A DNA stretch of 63,905 nucleotides from Stentor roeselii (Eukaryota; Ciliophora; Heterotrichea; Heterotrichida; Stentoridae). The translations under genes and the position numbers were made by a program. How positions within the stretch are numbered: the first letter of the stretch is position 1; each line of letters starts with the position of its first letter. Below, piece after piece: positions 10,130 to 16,815 of the stretch. A model generated the notes under the pieces. The model saw nothing but the letters and a program-made list of their open reading frames with translations, was not told the DNA's origin and made no database searches. The stretch is from positions 1 through 63,905 of the forward strand of contig RSEH01000268.1 of NCBI GenBank assembly GCA_006503475.1. Direction: 5' to 3'.

Positions 10130-10705
10130 TTTTATTGGGAGGACTGGAGTTGGAGGTCTGGGGTTGTTTAGGAACTTTGAGAAATGGATTTATGATCATG
10201 GAGTGATTGTGGATAAGTTTTGATGGATCTTGAATTGTTTGTTGTTTGAAAAAGGATCTATTGAAAAGTTATCTGGAATGAACAAGGACTTAATGTGATT
10301 GGAATGGTAGAAATGAAAATTTTATAAACTTTAATACTCAGATTGACCTCTTCTCTTCACAGATCATCTAAAATAAACCAATAAAAAATCCTAAAAATCT
10401 ACAGTCAACAAATACAAAAGACCAACAATCCTGAATCAAAAATCTCCTGAAATAAACATCAAAACCCATCACGCCTAACACTGAAAATAATCTGCCGAAA
10501 TAAACCCCTTCCTGATCCAAACTTCAAAAATCCTTCAAATCCCTCAAAATCTATTCCTTTCAAAGCCAAATCAAAGAACTTATAAAAATCCTAATCCCAT
10601 TCAATCCATTTTCACTCTAAACTCGCCAAACCCCAGTTATTGCATAAATATGGTCTTCTTCAAGAGGGACACTCAGACATCTTGAACTGATATATAGATA
10701 TAAAT
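10130..10705. promoter_or_regulatory. Divergent promoter region, TBC and ZIP genes
   Basis: This 576-nt stretch separates two diverging start codons. No gene, RNA or repeat is seen. Its left 100 nt are G-rich and C-poor on the plus strand. The right part is strongly C-rich: by hand count 10381-10560 has 50 C and 9 G. A TATATAGATATAAAT stretch lies directly before the ZIP ATG. Confidence 0.55.
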
Positions 10706-11611
10706 ATGTCATTCGCAACCGAGATCAAAGTAATTTTTATTTTCGTTATGTTCTTCTCGGCAGGCATGGCAGGATTCCTCATCATTGCCTGCAAAAAGCT
10801 TCAGCAAAGCGAAAAATTCTTAAGTTTCGGGAATTGCTTCGCGGCTGGGATCTTCTTGTTGGTTGGAGTGGTTCATCTGTTGAGAGAATCGCAAGAAGGC
10901 TTTGAAGAGGCCTTAGGAGAAGAGATTCCTTTGGGGTACATCGGGGCTATTGTGGGATATACGGTTATCCTTTGTGTTGAAAATATTTTGCTTGGAGGAC
11001 ATGACCACTCTATGCATAGGGATGAAGTTTCGGGACCTGTAGACGAGATCTCGAAGACTCCATTCACTGTGGTTAACAAGACTCCTTTTAATGGAGACTT
11101 TCAACCGGGTAACCCTGACCACGAATGCGACAATCAGAACTGTGTTGTGACTAGCCCTCCTTCAAAGCACATCGATACCATGCCAGGGATTGTCCTAACA
11201 TGCGCATTAGTGATTCACTCCATTTTAGAAGGTGTTGCAGCAGGAATCATTTCCTCAGAATCAAATTTGGTAATTCTCTGTATTGCGATTTTAGTTCACA
11301 ACATCCCAGCGGCCTTTTCCCTTGGAGTGAAAATCACAGGCTTGACTACTTTCTGGAAAACCTTCTTGATGCTTTGCTTTATTAGCTCCTCCCCACTAGG
11401 GATTGCGATTGGAATAGGAATCTCGACTTTGAACTACCCGATCGTTCAGGCGATCTTTCTCAGTTTGAGTGCTGGAACTTTTATCTACATCGGATGCACT
11501 GAAATCCTACCAGAGCAGTTCCATGAAAAGTCTAACAAATGGCTCAAATTTACTGGATTTTTGACTGGCTTTGTGCCTTTAGCGATTCTTTCGTGTTTAG
11601 TTCATGAATAA
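10706..11611 (+). CDS. ZIP family zinc/iron transporter
   Basis: The protein has 301 aa with eight predicted membrane segments and a His-containing loop between segments 3 and 4 (GGHDHSMH, about 97-104). Segment 4 has the ZIP signature HSILEGVAAG (His171, Glu175). Segment 5 has HNIPAAFSLG (His198), where many ZIPs have HKxxE or HExPHE, so the metal pair is of the HN type. Segment 7 has CTEILPEQF. ZIP proteins bring zinc, iron or manganese into the cytosol across the plasma or organelle membrane. Substrate and location cannot be told from sequence. ATG at 10706, stop TAA. The gene converges with MCM10. Confidence 0.92.
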   Translation: MSFATEIKVIFIFVMFFSAGMAGFLIIACKKLQQSEKFLSFGNCFAAGIFLLVGVVHLLRESQEGFEEALGEEIPLGYIGAIVGYTVILCVENILLGGHDHSMHRDEVSGPVDEISKTPFTVVNKTPFNGDFQPGNPDHECDNQNCVVTSPPSKHIDTMPGIVLTCALVIHSILEGVAAGIISSESNLVILCIAILVHNIPAAFSLGVKITGLTTFWKTFLMLCFISSSPLGIAIGIGISTLNYPIVQAIFLSLSAGTFIYIGCTEILPEQFHEKSNKWLKFTGFLTGFVPLAILSCLVHE

Positions 11612-11696
11612 GAATAGATTAATTAAGTTACAAATATAAGAATACTTGAGTTTAATATCGAATCAGAAAATCGGTGATGTTTGCTGAGAAAACTTG

Positions 11697-11752
11697 AAAT
11701 ATTTATCTTTGAATATCAAGTAACTTTATAAGTCTTTCTAAGATAAATATTT
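11697..11752. repeat. Perfect 13-bp inverted repeat between converging genes
   Basis: Arms are 11697-11709 (AAATATTTATCTT) and 11740-11752 (AAGATAAATATTT), exact reverse complements with a 30-nt loop. It lies between the ZIP and MCM10 stop codons, so it could fold in either 3' end. Function unknown. Confidence 0.7.
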
Positions 11753-11858
11753 TAAAAAAAGTCCTAAAATCCTCTAATTTAATAATTTCTAGATCCTAAA
11801 TTTTTAAACTTTTGTAAAATAATTTTTAAGATTATTATAATCACAACCAAATCACTCT

Positions 11859-12749
11859 TCATTCTTCGCTTTCCTTCACATTCACTTCAATCTCCACGTT
11901 TTTCGCGTACTCTTTGCTCATCTTGTTACGGTTGGCCAGGTATCGGTCTCTACATAAAAGATACAGCGAGGAAAATTCACTGGGCTTGGGCTCATAAACA
12001 TGTCTCGGAAACTGCCTGACAACCGGAGCTTCTTTCAAGTTTTTTTCCTTTTTGATGACCTGAAAGTTTCCAAGTTCAGGTCTTTTATTAACTATTTTCG
12101 GTCTTTTATGCTTAGCACAGATAGTCTGTTTTTTCCTAAATCTTCCTTACAAATTAACCCATCCTTCACATTTATTAATCCCGTCAATCCCAGCACATCG
12201 CGAATAATGAGCAGAAGTTCCTAACTTCAAGACCTGTGAAGCTTTCTCTATTTTAAAAGCCCTTCTTTCGTCCTTTGCTGGTAAAGGCGAGGCATTAAGA
12301 ACAGCGACGACTGCTCCACAGATTAATTTACACAATTCTTGAAAAGCTTCTCCAAATATAAAGACGATGAGTTCAGCACCTTCTAAGTCAGCTAAAGTAA
12401 AAATTTGGTAATTCGATCCAGTTTTTGATACTTTAATCTCGCTTTTAATTGCGAGGACTGCGATAGTGAACCAGTCTTGCTTCTGTTCAATATCCAAACG
12501 CACCAGGTCTGGAACGTACTTCAGACTGATGAACTTTCGCTGAATGACCGCCTTGTAAAAAGTGTCAAGAGGGAACTCGGGTGGGTTGTTTAAAGAAAGT
12601 TTAGAGTACTTTTCTTGAAGTTCTTCTTGAGACTTCTGAGCCTTGAGTCTGGCTTTTTTTTCTTCATCGAGTTTTTGTACTAGTTCTTTTGTGTGTTTCT
12701 AAGTGACTGGTACTCTTAACTCTTCGATTTTGGCGAGGTGGTCTTCCAT
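11859..12749 (-). CDS. MCM10: MCM10 replication initiation factor, core domain, three exons
   Basis: Exons are 12714-12749, 12151-12698 and 11859-12135, with 15-nt introns at 12699-12713 and 12136-12150. The joined protein is about 286 aa and ends at TGA. It has an N-terminal coiled coil, an OB-fold region (FTIAVLAIKSEIKVSKTG, then YQIFTLADL, VFIFGEA, GAVVAVLN) and the zinc finger KLGTSAHYSRC with CAGIDGINKC and CAKH. The second intron sits between the second and third zinc ligands, so only the spliced form has the C-x8-C-x11-C-x2-H set typical of MCM10. MCM10 binds single-stranded DNA and polymerase alpha and activates the CMG helicase. The protein is short because the C-terminal domain of animal MCM10 is absent. 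It starts 11 nt after the stop of its upstream neighbour. Confidence 0.93.
12136..12150 (-). other. 15-nt intron 2 of MCM10
   Basis: Minus strand reads GTAAGGAAGATTTAG, phase 2. It interrupts the zinc finger after WVNL. Removal joins to KKQTICAKH and supplies the last two zinc ligands. Confidence 0.95.
12699..12713 (-). other. 15-nt intron 1 of MCM10
   Basis: Minus strand reads GTACCAGTCACTTAG, phase 0, with in-frame TAG. It differs from the other six in starting GTAC instead of GTAA. Removal joins MEDHLAKIEELR to KHTKELVQ and brings the ATG at 12749 into frame. Confidence 0.88.
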
Positions 12750-12760
12750 TTATTAACTAG

Positions 12761-13777
12761 TTAAGGTTGGGGGTTTGGGATATTTAATACCAATCTTCTG
12801 GCTAAGATCATGTCTTGAATTGAATCGCTTTTGGCAATTTTGTAAAACTGTTCTTTTTGTAAATCATTTAGTTCTGAATCGATAATGAACTGGATGCTAC
12901 AATTAAAAAAATCTGAGATGTATTGCTTTAAAACAGTGTTTCCACATATTAGATTTGTTATATTCGTTTGAGGATAAATTTGAACTGTTTTTGACTGTCT
13001 TTTATTCAAAACGAATTCATTGGAAATAGGGTTTTGATCGACGTAAATCGCATTTGATTCAAGTTTTTCATCACTTGTGTTTAAGACCTTTACTAGAATC
13101 GAATCATCATCAGAAATAAATACTCCCTTAATTAAAACCAGCTGGTATTGGTACTCATCAGAAACAGGGTTCGATTCTATAAAAGCCTGAACTTTAGGTG
13201 AATAATTTCCTAAGTACTCCAAAGCAATCTTTACCTCAGTATTAGGTTGAATCAGTTTAATATTCCCAAGGACAGTCCTTTCAGCATTATCAGAAATTAA
13301 AACAATGTCGACATTTCTGAAATACCCTTTATTTGAATCCCTTGACCTAACTGTTACACTCCAAATCCTTTTTTCGTTTTTATTTCTATAAAAAATCCCT
13401 GTGATCTCAAGAATATCTCCTTGTTGATAATCAGGCAAGATTTCATTTGACAAGACCTGAAGATTGTCTACATTTTCTTTCAGGTTCTTTATATTTGAAA
13501 TGATTATCTTTAACTCTTCTTGCAATTCTAGAAGCTTTTCTTGATCTCTGTTAAGAGACTTGATGTCGAAGTCAATTGTGCAGAGATCTGATATTTTTTC
13601 AGTGAGTTGAGAGACCTGCTCGGAGAGAGAAGTTAGTTCTGATAAAGCTTCTTCTGAAGAGTAGTCCTCGTTCAATTTTTTGTATCTTCCGAGGAGCTCT
13701 TGAAGGGCTGTCTCTATTTTGCGGTTAAACTCTTCAATGAAGTTCGCCTCTTGAGGGGTCACATCGGGGTAATCCAT
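12761..13777 (-). CDS. Unknown coiled-coil protein with beta-rich domain, 338 aa
   Basis: ATG at 13777, stop TAA at 12761. Residues about 10-115 form a coiled coil (heptads in EEFNRKIETALQELLGRY and later). From about 120 the sequence becomes beta-rich with two similar-looking halves (GDILEITGIFYRNKNEKRIW and YQLVLIKGVFISDDDSIL), which could be paired immunoglobulin-like or C2-like folds. The end is helical. I do not recognise a family and see no signal peptide or membrane segment. Its stop is 11 nt before the MCM10 start on the same strand. Confidence 0.7.
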   Translation of the reverse strand: MDYPDVTPQEANFIEEFNRKIETALQELLGRYKKLNEDYSSEEALSELTSLSEQVSQLTEKISDLCTIDFDIKSLNRDQEKLLELQEELKIIISNIKNLKENVDNLQVLSNEILPDYQQGDILEITGIFYRNKNEKRIWSVTVRSRDSNKGYFRNVDIVLISDNAERTVLGNIKLIQPNTEVKIALEYLGNYSPKVQAFIESNPVSDEYQYQLVLIKGVFISDDDSILVKVLNTSDEKLESNAIYVDQNPISNEFVLNKRQSKTVQIYPQTNITNLICGNTVLKQYISDFFNCSIQFIIDSELNDLQKEQFYKIAKSDSIQDMILARRLVLNIPNPQP

Positions 13778-14297
13778 TATTTATAAAATAGTAAAAAATG
13801 GAAATTTGATTAGCAATAGTTTAATTGGAATCACTCAATTATTATTTTGATTTTAATAAACTTGCTATTGTGATCGAATAAGCCACTTTGATTTAACTTG
13901 CACTTTCGATTTGATAAAATAAAAATCTTGGTAAAAACTATTCATTTACTGAATAATTAGTTTAGAATTAAATCTAAAACAGAGGAACTTGAAATAATTG
14001 AAAATTTCTTCGAAAAATTAAATCACAAACTATTTTAATATTTAATTTTTACATCCTTTCCTAGAATCTGAAGATTTTGGTAAAAAAGTATTTATCTTGA
14101 TCATTTTTCAAATAACCTCATAAGATTTAAATCATAATAATTCAAAAAATCTTGAATAAAGGGCTGCACTTTCAACCCAAGTAAATAAATTTTGCTGAAG
14201 ATTTTTCAGGGAAAAAATCATCTTTTCAACTAAAAATTTTTGTTTAGAGAGTTTCCGAGGGTGAAATTAAATGGTTTAAAATAATCCTCGTCCACAT
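13778..14297. promoter_or_regulatory. Divergent promoter region, no gene seen
   Basis: This 520-nt AT-rich stretch lies between two diverging ATGs. It contains small complementary pairs, such as GGGCTG with CAACCC near 14160-14180 and CGAGG with CCTCG near 14255-14290, but no structure I would call an RNA gene. TTATAAAT precedes the minus-strand ATG. Confidence 0.45.
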
Positions 14298-14762
14298 ATG
14301 GAAACTCTTCCAAGCATCGACAAAATCGAGACCTTTCCCGAAAATTCTCCTTATTCAAGCTACATCTGTGAAAAATGCCATCTGTCATTCAAAAGCCCTT
14401 CTGATTACCAAAAGCACATTTACTTGCAAAAATCATCAGAAAACCCGTCAAACCCGGCAGAAAAATCGACGATTTGCAAAATCTGTAAAAAAAACTGTGC
14501 GACGTACAGAGGAATGCGACAACATATGGGAAAAGTTCATTCAGTGACGAAGAAAATTAAATGTAAGCACTGCAATAAAAAGTTCAAAGACAACTATGCG
14601 GTTAAGTACCACCGCAGGCAGGTACATGAAAAACTGACGCAGATCCAATGTGAAAAGTGCCAGAAAGTGCTGTATAATCAGTATTGTTTCAGAAAACACG
14701 AAGCGGCTTGTCCTGGATTTCCTCTTGTGGAGATCCCGCAGGTGGAACAGGGAAGTAATTAG
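14298..14762 (+). CDS. C2H2 zinc-finger protein, 154 aa
   Basis: Four finger units are seen: YICEKCHLSFKSPSDYQKHI (one clear His), ICKICKKNCATYRGMRQH with MGKVH, IKCKHCNKKFKDNYAVKYHR with QVH, and IQCEKCQKVLYNQYCFRKHE ending in Cys. The middle two are complete C2H2 fingers and the outer ones are variant. Such proteins bind nucleic acid and act mostly in the nucleus as transcription factors. Target and role cannot be told. ATG at 14298, stop TAG. It is small and has no other domain. Confidence 0.88.
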   Translation: METLPSIDKIETFPENSPYSSYICEKCHLSFKSPSDYQKHIYLQKSSENPSNPAEKSTICKICKKNCATYRGMRQHMGKVHSVTKKIKCKHCNKKFKDNYAVKYHRRQVHEKLTQIQCEKCQKVLYNQYCFRKHEAACPGFPLVEIPQVEQGSN

Positions 14763-15159
14763 TTAAAATATGAGTTGGTAGGCTAAGACTTGATCATGGT
14801 AAAGATTTCAGGTCTTTACGTTACTTTAAGGAATTTAAGAAATATTATGAAAAGATAGGATATTTTTAAGAAAATTTGCAGACTGGTGGGAAAAAAAGGA
14901 TATAAAAGGTTTTTAAGGGATTTGGTTAAGTTTAAAGGATGGATTTTTAGCTTGATTTGGATTCGAAAGTGCTTGCATAAAATTTTATTATTTTATATAC
15001 CATATTGATCACCTCTAGAATTTTTAATATTACTAAATGAGTCTGTATTCAGCCCCTATTAAATTTACTGTAAAAATCAAAGGACAAATGAAAAATCCTT
15101 CATTCTAACCTCGGGCTATCATATCCCCCTCTTAAGACTTCATCATAAATTCCACCTAA
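14763..15159. other. Convergent 3' spacer, no gene seen
   Basis: This 397-nt stretch lies between the zinc-finger gene and a minus-strand gene. The left half is G-rich and C-poor on the plus strand and the right half C-rich. Open frames reach only about 18 codons. No tRNA-like box or other RNA gene was found. Confidence 0.45.
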
Positions 15160-15819
15160 TTAGCTGTTATTAAACTTCGAAATCACAAACAACGGCTTAA
15201 AATGAGATGACAGTGCTGGAAACTTATCAATTTTCGACTCCTTAAACATCTTGACATAGTCATTTTCCTTATTAAACTCTTTTACCGGTGAAAGAATGCG
15301 ATTCGCAGCATCAAGTAAAAAAAGCAATCCTTCTTTAGCAGGACTCTGAATTTCTCTTTTAGCTTTTTTGACGATATGCTCATCAGCTTCAACCTCCAAG
15401 TGCAGTTGTCTGACATGACAAAGAATAAACGAATTTTCAGTCCTTTCATTTAACGCCACAGCATGCATTCGAAAGGCAGCTTTTCCTTTATCAATTTTTC
15501 TGCTAGCTGAGGCGACCAAGTATCTAACAAGAGGGTTTTTTTTCGGAAGTTCAGCAGAAAAGTTCATTTTTTTCCATTTATAAGTTTTTTTTATTTCCAC
15601 TCTGGGAAAGCCGAAGTCCGAGTCGAGGTTTTCGCCTTGAATGAAGTAAATCAGACCGTTTGATGGTTTTTGGTAAATCTCGAGTGGGTGGCTTTTCTTG
15701 CTGAGCTTTTGCAACGAAAACTGAGAAGAGTACTGCTCAACGTTTTTAAGCATTTGGAAGTACTCCTCGCCTTTCAACCACCTTGACTCCCATTCAAACT
15801 TTCTTATAATATTTTCCAT
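15160..15819 (-). CDS. Unknown protein, 219 aa
   Basis: ATG at 15819, stop TAA. The composition is balanced like a folded protein, with alternating strands in the middle (GLIYFIQGENLDSDFGFPRV, AAFRMHAVALNERTENSFIL) and a helical basic stretch (VEADEHIVKKAKREIQSP). There is no signal peptide, membrane segment or known motif. It lies alone on the minus strand opposite a long divergent spacer. Function unknown. Confidence 0.65.
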   Translation of the reverse strand: MENIIRKFEWESRWLKGEEYFQMLKNVEQYSSQFSLQKLSKKSHPLEIYQKPSNGLIYFIQGENLDSDFGFPRVEIKKTYKWKKMNFSAELPKKNPLVRYLVASASRKIDKGKAAFRMHAVALNERTENSFILCHVRQLHLEVEADEHIVKKAKREIQSPAKEGLLFLLDAANRILSPVKEFNKENDYVKMFKESKIDKFPALSSHFKPLFVISKFNNS

Positions 15820-16451
15820 TTTTAAATTACTAGCGGCATGCCTAAGAAAGTGAATTATGGAATTTGAATCATTTTTGAATAGGAATTCGGATTTTAAGAT
15901 TTCAAGATTTTTGAGGTGGATTCTTTGGGTTGAGATTATTAGGAAGATTGGGGTTTGTTTAGGGATTTGGATAGGAGAGGGTTTAAGGGTTTGTTTTAAG
16001 TTTGTTGGGTTCGGGATTTTTTTGGGATTTTGAGAAGTCGGCAGGGTGGAGAAAGGGTGAATGTTTTTTGTTAGAGGATTTAATTTTAATATATTTCAAA
16101 TAAATTCAAATTTAATAGTCATGGAATGTGCTAGGCGGATTAATTTTTTTTGATTCTGATTTCAAGGTAATAAGATTAATGATTTAGTTTTGCAAGGTTA
16201 TAAGTTAGCCCTCAATTCTTTAATAATCCTAAAACTTATAGTTTAAATTTAATCAAACTCCTGAATTTATTAAAATCATGCGGAATATCGACATTCCCTC
16301 ACAATCCCAAAGTAATTTTAAAAGTTAATCCAAAACCCACAAAATTTAAAAACCCAATCTTCTCAAACTCTAAAAAACCCTTCAAAACCTTCCATATCCA
16401 AATCCCAAATTTCCCATTTCATCATATCCCTAACGCCATTTCTTATTTTAA
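15820..16451. promoter_or_regulatory. Longest spacer, divergent, with extreme GC-skew switch
   Basis: This 632-nt stretch holds no gene. By hand count 15901-16060 has 60 G and 5 C, while 16291-16440 has 3 G and 47 C on the plus strand. The switch lies near 16200. Each half is therefore C-rich and G-poor on the sense strand of the gene it precedes. Confidence 0.7.
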
Positions 16452-16802
16452 ATGAACTACTTGAGCCTCTTTATCTTCCTATCAGCCTTCCTGATTCTCT
16501 GCCTATTCATCAACTTCAAAATAGAAAAAAGTCGAATATCAAAGTCCTTCCATTCCTCTCAAGTCTCATCAAGTGAAATCCTTTCATCAAAGTTAATGAC
16601 AACAACACCCAAGATCCCCGTTCGTTCTTTAACTGAAAACATTTCAAGTCCTCCAGGGTTCCACATGATAGAGACTCCTGTATTAAAAAAGGTTTCAAAT
16701 CCCCGAGAGTCAATGAAAGAAAACTTCATTCACAGTGAGTTGAAATGCACTTTAGACTACACCCCAGGGCTTTCAAGCCGCGGTATTAATTCATTTAAAT
16801 AA
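16452..16802 (+). CDS. Small single-TM protein, 116 aa, unknown
   Basis: ATG at 16452, stop TAA. An N-terminal hydrophobic segment (LSLFIFLSAFLILCLFINF, residues 4-22) is followed by basic residues, so it is a likely signal anchor with the rest in the cytosol. The remainder is Ser/Pro-rich and probably disordered. No family is recognised. It converges with the FAM161-like gene with 13 nt between the stops. Confidence 0.6.
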   Translation: MNYLSLFIFLSAFLILCLFINFKIEKSRISKSFHSSQVSSSEILSSKLMTTTPKIPVRSLTENISSPPGFHMIETPVLKKVSNPRESMKENFIHSELKCTLDYTPGLSSRGINSFK

Positions 16803-16815
16803 CTACGACTTAGCT

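Noticed and set aside
16425-16445. CCCTAAC string as a telomere repeat
   Set aside because: Only single copies occur, inside C-rich spacers. There is no tandem array.
14763-16451. tRNA or other RNA genes in the long spacers
   Set aside because: I looked for B-box-like GTTCGA strings with a flanking stem and for snRNA-like motifs on both strands and found none that fit. A covariance-model search would be needed to exclude them.
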